A stretch of DNA of 64,000 bases from an uncultured Bifidobacterium sp. (GTDB taxonomy: Bacteria; Actinomycetota; Actinomycetes; Actinomycetales; Bifidobacteriaceae): assembly GCF_949292005.1 (NCBI RefSeq), contig NZ_CASEXV010000090.1, positions 1 to 64,000 of the forward strand, given 5' to 3'. Each line of letters opens with the position of its first letter. Position 1 is the first letter of the stretch. Of this stretch, positions 8,418 through 17,348 are shown in pieces. The notes under the pieces are model-generated. The model worked only from the letters and a program-made list of their open reading frames with translations, ran no database searches and was not told the DNA's origin. Position numbers and translations under genes: made by a program.

Positions 8418-8456
8418 GGTGCGGCCGCCACCGGAAGTCCCGATGGCGGCCGCACC
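8418..8456 (-). terminator. 13-bp perfect hairpin between pflB and pflA
   Basis: GGTGCGGCCGCCA (8418-8430) pairs perfectly with TGGCGGCCGCACC (8444-8456) around a 13-nt loop. It lies in the 137-bp spacer between the pflB stop and the pflA start. No U-tract follows on the minus strand, so it may be an attenuator or a 3' stabiliser that sets unequal levels of the abundant lyase and its activase. Confidence 0.5.
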
Positions 8457-8480
8457 AATGACCCTATGCTCCTCGGGGCG

Positions 8481-10856
8481 TCAGTTGGTGACGGCTCCCT
8501 GATGGAACGTGCGGGAGATGACGTCAAGCTGCTGCTCGCGGGTGAGCTTGACGAAGTTGACGGCGTATCCGGAGACCCTCACCGTCAGATGCGGATACTT
8601 CTCGGGATGGTCGACCGCGTCCTCCAGCTGCTCCTTGCGCAGGACGTTGATGTTGGCGTGGTAGAGACCATGCCCGTTGCCCGCGTCGAGGATGCCGACG
8701 AGGTTGTTGATGCGCTCATCCTCATCGCGCCCCAGACCATCCGGTGTGATGGTGTTGGTCAGCGAGATGCCGTCCAACGCGTCGTTGTAGTCGATCTTGC
8801 CGACCGAGAACATCGAGGGCAGCATGCCATGGGAGTCCATGCCGTTCTCGGGGTTCGCGCCCGGGGCATACGGGGTGCCCTTCTTGTGCCCGCTGGGGAA
8901 GGACCCGGTGTTCTTGCCATATTCGACGTTCGAGGTGATCGTGAGGATCGACTGGGTCGGGACCGCGCCACGGTACACGGGAAGGCGCTTGACCTGACCC
9001 ATAACCGTGCTGACGACCCACTTGGCCAGATCGTCGGCCCTGTCGTCATCGTTGCCGTAGACGGGGAACTCCCCCTCGGTGCGGTATCCGACGACCAGGT
9101 TGTCGTCCGCGCCCTCGACGTACTCGGACTCGTGGCCCGGCATCGTCCTGGCGTCCTTGTTGTAGATCGGATACACCTTGGCGTACTTCAGCGCCGCCAG
9201 CGAATCCGCCGCGATGGACAGACCGGACATTCCGCAGCCAAGGGTGCGGTAGACCTCCTTGTCGTGCAGAGCCATCTCGATCGACTCGTACGCATACTTG
9301 TCATGCATGTAATGGATGATGTTCAGCGCCTCGACGTAGGTTTCGGACAGCCACTCGAGCGCCTTCTCGTAGTTGGCCTTGACCTTCTCATAGTCGAGCG
9401 TTCCGTCGGCCTCGGGCGCGATGGGCTCGATGACGCCCGGATCGATCACCTGCATGCCGGTCATCTCGTCGCGGCCACCGTTGATCGCATACAGCAACGC
9501 CTTGGCGGAGTTGACGCGGGCCGCGAAGAACTGCATCTGCTTGCCCACGCGCATGGGTGAGACGCAGCAGGCGATCGCCGCATCGTCGCCCCAATGGGCG
9601 CGGATGTCCTTGTCGGACTCGTACTGGATGGCCGAGGTGTCGATGGAGATGCGGGAGCAGAAACGCTTGTATCCTTCCGGAAGCTTCGGATCCCAGAAGA
9701 TGGTGATGTTCGGCTCAGGCCCCGGCCCCAGATGCTCAAGGGTGAGGGTGTTGAGCAGGCGGAAGGACGTCTTGGTGACCATCGAACGTCCGTCATCGCC
9801 GAACCCGGCGTCCGACCAGGTCGCCCAGTAGGGGTCGCCGGAGAAGATGTTGTCATAGTCCTTCGTGCGCAGGAACCGGACGATGCGGAGCTTCATGACG
9901 ATGTTGTCGATGATCTCCTGCGCGTCGGTCTCGGTAATCAGGCCGCTTTTGAGGTCGCGCTCGAAGTAGCAGTCGAAGAACGCCGACAGACGGCCGATGG
10001 ACATGGCGGCGCCGTCCTGGCTCTTGACCGAGGCCAGATAGCCCATGTACGTCCACTGCACGGCCTCCTGAGCGGTGACGGCCGGACGGGACAGGTCGAG
10101 GCCATACTCCTTGCCCAGCGTGATGAGCTGCTTGAGCGCCTTGATCTGCTCGTCATGCTCCTCACGGAAGCGGATCCAATGCTCGATCTCCGGCTCGGTG
10201 AAATCGTTGCGGTACGGCACGGAGTCCTTGTCGCGCTTCTTGACCGCGATCAGGGTGTTCACGCCGTACAGAGCCACACGGCGGTAGTCGCCGATGATCC
10301 GTCCACGGCCATACGCGTCGGGCAGACCCGTGAGGATCTTGTTGTGACGGGCGACTTTGATGCGCTTGGTGTAGACGCCGAAGACCCCGTCGTTGTGCGT
10401 CTTGCGGTATTTGGTGAAGATCTTTTTGATCTCGGGATCAGGCTGCTTGCCGGCCTCGATGATGGCCTGCTCCACCATGCGCCATCCGCCGTTCGGCATC
10501 ATCGCGCGTTTGCAGGGCACATCGGTCTGGAGTCCGACGATCACGTTGTCGACATCGGGGCTATCGATGTATCCGGCGGGGAAGGCGTCGATTCCGGCGG
10601 GGGTGTGGGTGTCGACGTCATACACGCGCTGCCTGCGCTCCACTGCCAGATAGTTGTCATCAAGATATTTCCACAGATGTCGGGTTTTGTCCGTGGCATC
10701 CGCGAGGAACGACTCGTCGCCGTCATAGGGCGTGTAGTTCTTCTGGATGAAATCACGCACATCAATATCGTTCTGCCAGTGTCCTTCGGAGAAACCCTTC
10801 CAAGCCTCGGCCTGAAGTTCTTCGGCGGTGGGGGCGGCTACGTCAGCAGCGGTCAT
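8481..10856 (-). CDS. pflB: formate C-acetyltransferase (pyruvate formate-lyase)
   Basis: A 791-residue glycyl-radical enzyme converting pyruvate and CoA to acetyl-CoA and formate. The two adjacent catalytic cysteines are in IACCVSPM, and the glycyl-radical loop RVSGYAVNF is near the C-terminus. The length matches the family. The ATG at 10856 (residue 17 of the longer frame) is chosen because AAGGAG lies seven bases upstream. In bifidobacteria PFL diverts pyruvate from lactate to formate and acetyl-CoA, giving extra ATP or ethanol. A Crp-type palindrome lies about 90 bp upstream. Confidence 0.97.
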   Translation of the reverse strand: MTAADVAAPTAEELQAEAWKGFSEGHWQNDIDVRDFIQKNYTPYDGDESFLADATDKTRHLWKYLDDNYLAVERRQRVYDVDTHTPAGIDAFPAGYIDSPDVDNVIVGLQTDVPCKRAMMPNGGWRMVEQAIIEAGKQPDPEIKKIFTKYRKTHNDGVFGVYTKRIKVARHNKILTGLPDAYGRGRIIGDYRRVALYGVNTLIAVKKRDKDSVPYRNDFTEPEIEHWIRFREEHDEQIKALKQLITLGKEYGLDLSRPAVTAQEAVQWTYMGYLASVKSQDGAAMSIGRLSAFFDCYFERDLKSGLITETDAQEIIDNIVMKLRIVRFLRTKDYDNIFSGDPYWATWSDAGFGDDGRSMVTKTSFRLLNTLTLEHLGPGPEPNITIFWDPKLPEGYKRFCSRISIDTSAIQYESDKDIRAHWGDDAAIACCVSPMRVGKQMQFFAARVNSAKALLYAINGGRDEMTGMQVIDPGVIEPIAPEADGTLDYEKVKANYEKALEWLSETYVEALNIIHYMHDKYAYESIEMALHDKEVYRTLGCGMSGLSIAADSLAALKYAKVYPIYNKDARTMPGHESEYVEGADDNLVVGYRTEGEFPVYGNDDDRADDLAKWVVSTVMGQVKRLPVYRGAVPTQSILTITSNVEYGKNTGSFPSGHKKGTPYAPGANPENGMDSHGMLPSMFSVGKIDYNDALDGISLTNTITPDGLGRDEDERINNLVGILDAGNGHGLYHANINVLRKEQLEDAVDHPEKYPHLTVRVSGYAVNFVKLTREQQLDVISRTFHQGAVTN

Positions 10857-10946
10857 AATCACTCCTTGCGTACACGACGACGCCTCTTTACGTCGCCATA
10901 ACACAAGATTCTAGCGAATAGTAGATAGCCGTGCCCGCCCATGCAA

Positions 10947-10962
10947 CGTGAGCTATATCACA
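10947..10962. promoter_or_regulatory. Crp/GlxR-type palindrome upstream of pflB
   Basis: CGTGAGCTATATCACA differs by one base from the TGTGA-NNTANN-TCACA pattern of actinobacterial GlxR/Crp sites. It lies 91 bp upstream of the pflB start in the 182-bp non-coding gap 10857-11038. Which protein would bind is unknown: no Crp/Fnr gene is in the window, and bifidobacterial central metabolism is usually attributed to LacI-type regulators. Confidence 0.45.
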
Positions 10963-11038
10963 CTATGAGGTCACACAGGTCCAGAAAGTACGGGCGTGTC
11001 CCGTCGCGGGCCTCGCGGGCCCACTCCCAAGGTCCGGG

Positions 11039-11233
11039 TCACCGTCCCCGGCCCCAGTCTTTCCATTGGGCGTCCTGCTGATCCCATGTGAGGTTACGCT
11101 CTCGGACTATCTTCCACGCGCGTAAAGCCTCCTCCCGCGAATCATATGGGCCCATCCGCTGATCGACCGGAGACTGGGGACCCTGCTCGGGCTCCTCGGT
11201 GACGGTGTTGAAATACCATCTGGTGTCTGCCAT
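11039..11233 (-). CDS. small conserved actinobacterial protein (SPOR-like / DUF)
   Basis: A 64-residue soluble protein with the pattern RWYFNTVT, EQGPQSP, RMGPYDSREEA, followed by a helix ending WDQQDAQW. It resembles the short actinobacterial proteins often labelled SPOR-domain or, wrongly, methionine aminopeptidase. The function is unknown. The ATG at 11233 is preferred to the one at 11242 because GGAAGG lies nine bases upstream. It stands alone between nadE and pflB on the minus strand. Positions 11234-11364 show nothing else clear. Confidence 0.75.
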   Translation of the reverse strand: MADTRWYFNTVTEEPEQGPQSPVDQRMGPYDSREEALRAWKIVRERNLTWDQQDAQWKDWGRGR

Positions 11234-11364
11234 ATTCCCCATCCTTCCTCATGCCATCGCTTCCCGCGTCCGGGTCCTCCACAGGATGAAAGATCAAGCC
11301 CACACGGAGACATCGACGGCCACGCCCGGAGTCGTGTCGCATCGTCCCGCGACGGAATCGGGCG

Positions 11365-13062
11365 CTACTCGCGGAACGCGCTTGTTATGGGCAGCCGGCG
11401 GTCGCGCCCAAACGCCAACGCCGTGACCTTGGGACCCAGCGGGTACTGCCGGCGTTTCCATTCGGCACGATCGACAAGCCGCATCACGGTATCGACGGTA
11501 TCGGCGTCAAAGCCATCCGCGAGAAGATCGGCCCGACCGTGCGCATGCTCAATGTACGCGGCAAGCACCTTGTCCAGCACCGCATAATCGGGAAGCGAAT
11601 CGGAATCCTTCTGCCCCGGACGCAGCTCGGCACTGGGCGGCTTCGTGATCGAGCTCTCGGGGATAACAAGTCCGGAGGGATCCACCGGACGGATGGACAC
11701 CGCGCCGCGCGACGACGGAAGCGCTCCCCCGACGCCGATGCCACGCGACGCCGCCTTGTTGCGCCAGCGCGACAGCTCCCAGACACGTGTTTTCAGAAGG
11801 TCCTTGATGGGGGCGTAGCCCCCGACCGCGTCACCATAGATGGTCGAATACCCGCAGGCGAGCTCGGACTTGTTCCCCGTCGCCAACGCGAGCAGCCCCC
11901 GGGAGTTCGAAAAGGCCATGACGATGACTCCACGAATGCGCGCCTGAAGGTTCTCCTCGGCAACACCCTCGAGGTGGAGCTCTCCTTGGAACGCGGTGAA
12001 CAGCGGCTCGATCGGCCGCACATCCAACGAAGCGCCGATGAGTCCGGCCAGGACGGCGGCATCGTCGCGTGAGCCATCCGATGAATACATGCTCGGCATC
12101 GATATGCCATGCACGTTCTCCCCTCCACAGGCATCGGCCGCCATGACCGCCACCAAAGCGGAGTCGATGCCCCCGGAAAGCCCCAGACAGACCCCCTCGA
12201 AATGGTTCTTGCGCATGTAGTCGCGCAATCCCAACACGCACGCGAGGTAGACCTCCTCATCGGGATCAAGATCCGCCGCCACCGGACCGTCGTGGGCGAC
12301 GCCGCCGTCCGAGTCGACGCTCACATAGGACATATCCTCGACGAACATCGGCGAGCGCAAAACCACCTCGCCGGACACGTCGATGACGAAGCTCGCCCCA
12401 TCGAACACCAGGTCGTCCTGACCTCCCACCTGATTGACATACACAACCGGGGCGCCGACCTCCGCACCTCGACGGCGGGCGATGTCGAGGCGCGTGTGCG
12501 TCTTACCCTCCTCATACGGCGAGCCGTTGATGGTGACGAGAACGTCGACCCCCCGTCCGGCCAATTCGGCGACCGGTCCGCCGTCCTGCCAGATGTCCTC
12601 GCAGACGGCCACCCCCACCCGAACGCCCTTGATGTCAAGAACCAGACAACGGTCGCCCGGCGAGAATATGCGGAACTCGTCGAAAACACCGTAGTTGGGA
12701 AGGAAATGCTTGTCATAGGCCGCCCAAACGACTCCGTCATGCAGAACGACGAGCCTGTTGCGGGGCTTGTCGTTCCCGTGGTCGGTTCCCACCGTTCCCG
12801 CTATGACGTAGAGATCGCCGAGACCCTCGCCTCTCAGACATGCCGCGACCTCGTTCGCCTTGTCCCACGCGGCGCGGCGGAATGTGCCCCGCAGAGCGAG
12901 ATCCTCAATCGGATATCCCGTCAACGTCATCTCGGGAAACACGACGACATTGGCTCCACCATCGTGCGCACGGCGGCTGTATTCGAGAATCATGCGGGCG
13001 TTCCCGGAAAGGTCCCCCACACAGGTGTCGATCTGGGCGAGGGCGAGGCGTATCTGAGTCAT
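11365..13062 (-). CDS. nadE: glutamine-dependent NAD+ synthetase
   Basis: A 565-residue two-domain enzyme that amidates nicotinic acid adenine dinucleotide to NAD+. The N-terminal nitrilase-type glutaminase (about 1-270) has its Glu in VVFPEMTLTGYP, its Lys in AYDKHFLPN and its Cys in GVAVCEDIWQDGG. The C-terminal synthetase (about 280-560) has the PP-loop LGLSGGIDSALVA. The ATG at 13062 is the canonical start, MTQIRLALAQID, with GGAGG unusually close. It lies 88 bp after metI on the same strand and may be partly read from the met promoter. Confidence 0.96.
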   Translation of the reverse strand: MTQIRLALAQIDTCVGDLSGNARMILEYSRRAHDGGANVVVFPEMTLTGYPIEDLALRGTFRRAAWDKANEVAACLRGEGLGDLYVIAGTVGTDHGNDKPRNRLVVLHDGVVWAAYDKHFLPNYGVFDEFRIFSPGDRCLVLDIKGVRVGVAVCEDIWQDGGPVAELAGRGVDVLVTINGSPYEEGKTHTRLDIARRRGAEVGAPVVYVNQVGGQDDLVFDGASFVIDVSGEVVLRSPMFVEDMSYVSVDSDGGVAHDGPVAADLDPDEEVYLACVLGLRDYMRKNHFEGVCLGLSGGIDSALVAVMAADACGGENVHGISMPSMYSSDGSRDDAAVLAGLIGASLDVRPIEPLFTAFQGELHLEGVAEENLQARIRGVIVMAFSNSRGLLALATGNKSELACGYSTIYGDAVGGYAPIKDLLKTRVWELSRWRNKAASRGIGVGGALPSSRGAVSIRPVDPSGLVIPESSITKPPSAELRPGQKDSDSLPDYAVLDKVLAAYIEHAHGRADLLADGFDADTVDTVMRLVDRAEWKRRQYPLGPKVTALAFGRDRRLPITSAFRE

Positions 13063-13150
13063 TCCTCCAGTCTAGTTCCAGGTCTGGTTACGGCCGTCTG
13101 GCTTCCTGCAGCCGAACCGTCCCGCGCAAAGGCGACCTCGTGGCGCCCTC

Positions 13151-13852
13151 CTAGCGCCGACGCTTAAGAACATGCTTCGCGAGTGCGTTGGCCACCGCCT
13201 GCACGACCTGCACGAGGGCGATCATGATCACCACCGCCGACCACGTGACGGTCTGGTCGAACTTCTGATACCCGTAGGCGATCGCGAAGTTTCCCAACCC
13301 GCCACCCCCGATGTATCCGGCCATCGCCGACATGTCGAGGACCCCGATGAACAGGAAGGCGTAAGCGAGTATCAACGGCCCCAACGCCTCGGGGATCAGC
13401 ACCGTGCGGATGATCGTGAACGTCGACGCGCCCATGGAACGCGCGGCCTCGATGACCCCCGGGTCGACGGGCACCAGATTCTGCTCGACCAAGCGCGATG
13501 TGACCACCGTGCACATGACCGACATCGGGAATATGGCCGCGGCGGTTCCGATCGATGTGCCGATGACCTTGATGGTCAGCGGCTGCATGGCGGCGAGGAA
13601 GATGATGAAGGGAATCGGGCGGATCACGTTCACCAACACGTCCAGAACACGATACAGAACCGGATTCTCAAACAGGCTTCCCGGCCTTGCTCCATACAGC
13701 ACCACACCGAGAACAAGACCAAGGAAGCCGCCGATCAGCAGGGTGACAAGAACCATCTCCAGAGTCTGCGCCACGGATTCGGCGAGCAGCGGACGGAGAA
13801 CCGTCCAATCGGATTTACCGGCCAACACGGCCGTCGTCGTCCACATGCTCAT
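13151..13852 (-). CDS. metI: methionine ABC transporter permease MetI
   Basis: A 233-residue inner-membrane permease with about five hydrophobic segments. The EAA loop is in VIEAARSMGASTFTIIRTVLIPEALGPLI, the site that contacts MetN. NVIRPIPFIIF is typical of MetI. The ATG at 13852 overlaps the metN stop as ATGA, so translation is coupled; a second ATG two codons later is an alternative. It forms an importer with MetN and the binding protein at 15164-16177. Confidence 0.94.
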   Translation of the reverse strand: MSMWTTTAVLAGKSDWTVLRPLLAESVAQTLEMVLVTLLIGGFLGLVLGVVLYGARPGSLFENPVLYRVLDVLVNVIRPIPFIIFLAAMQPLTIKVIGTSIGTAAAIFPMSVMCTVVTSRLVEQNLVPVDPGVIEAARSMGASTFTIIRTVLIPEALGPLILAYAFLFIGVLDMSAMAGYIGGGGLGNFAIAYGYQKFDQTVTWSAVVIMIALVQVVQAVANALAKHVLKRRR

Positions 13853-14985
13853 CGTGAGCCTCCCCTCGACGACGCGGCAAGAGCCGCATCATAGGACACC
13901 GGTTTTCCCGCGGTGCCGAAGTCCACCACATCGCTGCCGTCACGCAACGCCGAGAGAAACTCGTCGAAACGCGGATTCGCGTCATCGAACTCATAGGTGA
14001 TCGCGCCGATGGCTGAGCCGCCCACGGTGTCCATCCCGCCGTACACCAGACCGCTGTCGATGCCATACCGCGAGATCAAAGCCGACACGTTCTGCCCCGA
14101 GGCCCTTACGGCTGGTGAGCCTGCGCGGGCGGGGACGTCACGCTGCCGGACAAGAACGCTGACGATTCTCCCCGACCATTCGCCATGCAGTCGGGACACG
14201 CGGTCCTCATCCGGGAGTCCGGATATGGCGGTGGCGATGAACCGCCGTGTGACATCCTGCTCGGGTGCCGCGAAAACGTCGTACACGGTTCCGGTTTCGA
14301 CTATGCGCCCCGAACTCATCACCGCCACCTTGTCGGCGATGCGCTGCACGACGTTCATCTGATGGGTGATCACCACGATTGTGATTCCCAACTGCTCGTT
14401 CACCCTTTTTAGCAGGTCCAGCACCTCGGATGTGGTCTCCGGATCCAGAGCGCTTGTGGCCTCATCGGCGAGCAGGATTTTGGGATTGGTGGCGAGGGCC
14501 CGCGCGATTCCCACCCTTTGCTTCTGCCCTCCGGACAGCTGTGAGGGGTAGCTGTCCGCGTGGTCCTCCAGACCCACGAATCTGAGAAGCTCGCTCACAC
14601 GTTTGGTCTGGTAGTCCTTCCGCCAATGATCGAGCTGCAGCGGATAGGCGATGTTCTGTGCCACCGTTTTCGTGGAGAACAGGTTGAACTGCTGGAATAT
14701 CATGCCGATCTTCATCTGTATCGGCCTGAGCCTCGACTCCCCAAGACCGTCGACGCGCGTCCCCAACACGGTGACGGATCCGGATGTGGGGCGCTCCAAC
14801 GCGTTGATCATGCGCACAAGAGTCGACTTTCCCGCTCCGGAGTATCCGATGATGCCGAAGATGTCGCCGCGGCCGATGTCCAGACTCACGTCATCGACGG
14901 CCCGGGTGACGCCTCCGCCGTCTCCACCCGAGCGTCGCCGGTATTCCTTCACCACATGATCGAAGGTGATGATCGACTCTGACAT
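13849..14985 (-). CDS. metN: methionine ABC transporter ATP-binding protein MetN
   Basis: A 378-residue ABC ATPase. Walker A is GYSGAGKST, the signature is LSGGQKQR and Walker B is ILLADEATSALD. The C-terminal stretch from about residue 300 resembles the NIL regulatory domain, which in E. coli MetN binds methionine and inhibits transport. The frame extends upstream, but the ATG at 14985 (MSESIITFDHV) has AAAGGTGG in front. The 178-bp gap to metQ shows no clear terminator, so metQ-metN-metI are probably one transcript. Confidence 0.95.
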   Translation of the reverse strand: MSESIITFDHVVKEYRRRSGGDGGGVTRAVDDVSLDIGRGDIFGIIGYSGAGKSTLVRMINALERPTSGSVTVLGTRVDGLGESRLRPIQMKIGMIFQQFNLFSTKTVAQNIAYPLQLDHWRKDYQTKRVSELLRFVGLEDHADSYPSQLSGGQKQRVGIARALATNPKILLADEATSALDPETTSEVLDLLKRVNEQLGITIVVITHQMNVVQRIADKVAVMSSGRIVETGTVYDVFAAPEQDVTRRFIATAISGLPDEDRVSRLHGEWSGRIVSVLVRQRDVPARAGSPAVRASGQNVSALISRYGIDSGLVYGGMDTVGGSAIGAITYEFDDANPRFDEFLSALRDGSDVVDFGTAGKPVSYDAALAASSRGGSR

Positions 14986-15163
14986 ACGCCACCTTTTCCA
15001 CTCTGCCGGTCGCACTGTGCTCCCCCGGGATTCCGCGGGCTCCGGACGGTTCGCGCCGCATACCGCCGCACGAATCGAACAGAGCCCGATATACCCGATG
15101 CTCACGACCACCCGGCGTCAGGACCCCAGCCGCTTATGGCCCGCAGCAAACCCGTCAAGCCCG

Positions 15164-16177
15164 TCAGGACTGGGACCGGACCTGCTTCTCGATCTGAGCG
15201 AGATACGTCTGCAGCTGCTTGGCCGTGAAGTCGGAGGCCGACACCGCGGTTCCGTTGGACTGGGCGTTAAGCTTCGTGAACACGCTCTTCGACTGGGCGA
15301 TCTTCACCAGCTTCAGATAGGTGGGATTGTCGGCGTCGGCCTTCCGTGCCACGAACACGTTGATGTAGGGTCTGGCCTCCTTGCTCTCCGCGTCATCCTG
15401 GTATATCGAATCGGTGAGTTTAAGACCTGCATCCGCCACATAGTCGTTGTTGATGACTCCCGCTGCCACTTTGGGATCCTTCAGGGCGTTGGCGACCTGC
15501 TCGGCCTTCAACGCAGTGACCTTGACCTTGGATTTCGACGTGTCGATGTCGGATGGCGTGGTGAACGCGGTCCAATCGCCCTTGAGCTTGACAAGTCCCG
15601 CCGCCTTGAGAACACCGATGGCCCGTGCCTGGTTCGTCTCATCGTTCGGGATGGCCACGGTCTGACCCTTCGCGATGTCCTTGACACTGCTGACCTTGCT
15701 GGAATACACGCCCAGGGGGAAGATGGCCGTGCCACCGATGGGCTGGAGGTCCTTGCTGTTCGTCACGTTGTAGTTCGCCAGATACAGAAGATGCTGGAAT
15801 TCGTTGAGGTCGAGATCCCCCGAGTCGAGCGCCGGATTCTCGGAGGTGTAATCCTGGAAATCGACAAGCTTCACATAGATGCCCGCGGCCTTCGCCTTCT
15901 TCGTGAACTCCACCCACTGCGGATCGGTCGCGCCGATCACACCTATCTTCACGGGATTCGCCTGCGATCCCTTCTCGGCCGTGGAATGCGCGCTTTTGTA
16001 GAACCGCACGCCGAAGAACACGGCGAGCACCACAAGCGCCGCGACGATGACCACGATCACTATGTTGCGGGCCGTGTGATTGACTCTCACGGGCTCCTGC
16101 GGGTCGAACGGCGCCGGATTGCGAATTCCGTCGGGCTTCTGCCCGTCACCGCTCGTGTTGCTGCCTGGCTCCGTCAT
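15164..16177 (-). CDS. metQ: methionine-binding protein, MetQ/NlpA family, TM-anchored
   Basis: A 337-residue substrate-binding protein. The mature domain begins near PVKIGVIGATDPQW and carries NlpA-family features (LVDFQDYTSENPALDSGDLDLNEFQH). The family is normally a lipoprotein, but there is no lipobox cysteine here. A hydrophilic N-terminus of about 44 residues is followed by one hydrophobic helix (NIVIVVIVAALVVLAVFF), suggesting a membrane-anchored, cytoplasm-in protein. The ATG at 16177 has GAGGGAGA upstream. It is first in the metQNI set. The substrate, methionine or its derivatives, is inferred from family and context. Confidence 0.9.
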   Translation of the reverse strand: MTEPGSNTSGDGQKPDGIRNPAPFDPQEPVRVNHTARNIVIVVIVAALVVLAVFFGVRFYKSAHSTAEKGSQANPVKIGVIGATDPQWVEFTKKAKAAGIYVKLVDFQDYTSENPALDSGDLDLNEFQHLLYLANYNVTNSKDLQPIGGTAIFPLGVYSSKVSSVKDIAKGQTVAIPNDETNQARAIGVLKAAGLVKLKGDWTAFTTPSDIDTSKSKVKVTALKAEQVANALKDPKVAAGVINNDYVADAGLKLTDSIYQDDAESKEARPYINVFVARKADADNPTYLKLVKIAQSKSVFTKLNAQSNGTAVSASDFTAKQLQTYLAQIEKQVRSQS

Positions 16178-16343
16178 GATGATTCTCCCTCTTCCTTCGC
16201 TTTTCTCTCTTCTCGTCCAAACGCCGTCGCGATCCGCCGCGCTTCTCCTCGCGCGACGCATGCGGCCCGGCATGTCGACAATCCATCACCATAATGCGAC
16301 TTGGCCGGATGAGACGCGGATTTCGCGCAATCGGCTATTCATA

Positions 16344-16372
16344 TTCGCTATATCCGGTGCAAATATGGCGAA
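16344..16372. promoter_or_regulatory. inverted repeat between metQ and the divergent HAD gene
   Basis: TTCGCTATAT (16344-16353) and ATATGGCGAA (16363-16372) form a 10-bp inverted repeat with one mismatch and a 9-nt spacer. It sits in the 260-bp divergent intergenic region (16178-16437), which is more AT-rich here than its surroundings. This is a candidate operator for one or both genes. No riboswitch fold was recognised in the metQ leader. Confidence 0.4.
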
Positions 16373-16437
16373 ACCACGGGTCTGCGCCCTTCTTCGGCCA
16401 TCACCCGTAGACTGGTCGCAGAACGAACAGGAGAACA

Positions 16438-17289
16438 ATGACACCCGATCTCTCATCCACTGGTTCTCATGCCGACGCGCTCCACGACACAGCACCCGAC
16501 ATCAAAGCGGCGTTCTTCGACATCGATGGCACGCTCACCAGCTTCGCCACGCACGAGATCCCCACATCGACGGTTCAGGCGCTGCATGCGCTGCAAGACC
16601 ACGGGATCCGCATCTACATCTGCTCAGGTCGGGCGCCGTCGCACATGTCCGTGGTGCTCGACACGATGCCCGTGTCCTTCGACGGGATCGTCGCCATGAA
16701 CGGCCAGTACTGCTTCGATGACTCCGGCTTTCTGGAGACGGAGTCCCTCGACCCGCACGACGTGGACGTCATCAACCGATGGCTTGATGACCATCCCGAT
16801 GTCGTCGCCAACTTCTGCGAAAGCGACTACGTGTATTTCAACCAGGTGACGGACACCATGCGCGCCACATGGAGGCAGCTGGGCAAAACCGCTCCCGCCG
16901 TGCACATCGACGACCCGCACGTCCGCACGCCGACCCATAGGACCTATCAGATCAGTCCCTATATCCCACCCTCCGCCGAAAAAGAGCTCACCTCCCTCTG
17001 CGCTCACACCACAGGGGTGCGCTGGCATCCCTCGTTCACCGACCTCATCCCCTCCGATGGAGGCAAACCCCGTGGAATCAAGCGTTTCGGGGACTGCTAT
17101 GGCTTCAGCCATACGCAGACCATAGCCTTCGGAGACGGAGGCAACGACGCGACGATGCTCCGGTACGCGGGAATCGGGGTGGCCATGGGAAACGCCACCG
17201 CGGATGCGAAGGCAGCCGCTGACTACATCACGGATGATGTCGACCACAACGGCATCATGAACGCGCTCAGACACTTCGCGATATTGTGA
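16438..17289 (+). CDS. Cof-type HAD-superfamily phosphatase
   Basis: A 283-residue type-IIB HAD hydrolase. Motif I is FFDIDGTLTSF (nucleophile Asp), motif II lies in ICSGRAP, the conserved Lys in GGKPRGIKR, and motif IV is FGDGGNDATML. Such enzymes dephosphorylate sugar phosphates, nucleotides or cofactors such as FMN or PLP; the substrate cannot be told from sequence. The ATG at 16438 follows AGGAGAACA. It is divergent from metQ and is followed by the cyclophilin gene on the same strand. Confidence 0.9.
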   Translation: MTPDLSSTGSHADALHDTAPDIKAAFFDIDGTLTSFATHEIPTSTVQALHALQDHGIRIYICSGRAPSHMSVVLDTMPVSFDGIVAMNGQYCFDDSGFLETESLDPHDVDVINRWLDDHPDVVANFCESDYVYFNQVTDTMRATWRQLGKTAPAVHIDDPHVRTPTHRTYQISPYIPPSAEKELTSLCAHTTGVRWHPSFTDLIPSDGGKPRGIKRFGDCYGFSHTQTIAFGDGGNDATMLRYAGIGVAMGNATADAKAAADYITDDVDHNGIMNALRHFAIL

Positions 17290-17314
17290 TCGCGCCCCAG
17301 CGGGTCCCCCGTCC

Positions 17315-17336
17315 GTGCGAGTCGCACTGATATGAG
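17315..17336 (+). promoter_or_regulatory. short palindrome and extended -10 box ahead of the cyclophilin gene
   Basis: GTGCGA-G-TCGCAC (17315-17327) is a perfect inverted repeat, immediately followed by TGATATGAG, which fits an extended -10 element. This would place the transcript start about 10 bp before the ATG at 17349, consistent with the lack of a clear ribosome site. The inference rests on consensus only. Confidence 0.35.
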
Positions 17337-17348
17337 ACGATTGGACGC

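Noticed and set aside
16178..16437. SAM riboswitch ahead of metQ
   Set aside because: Looked for because methionine transporters often carry one; no SAM-I, SAM-II or SAM-IV core could be recognised by eye. A covariance-model search would settle it.
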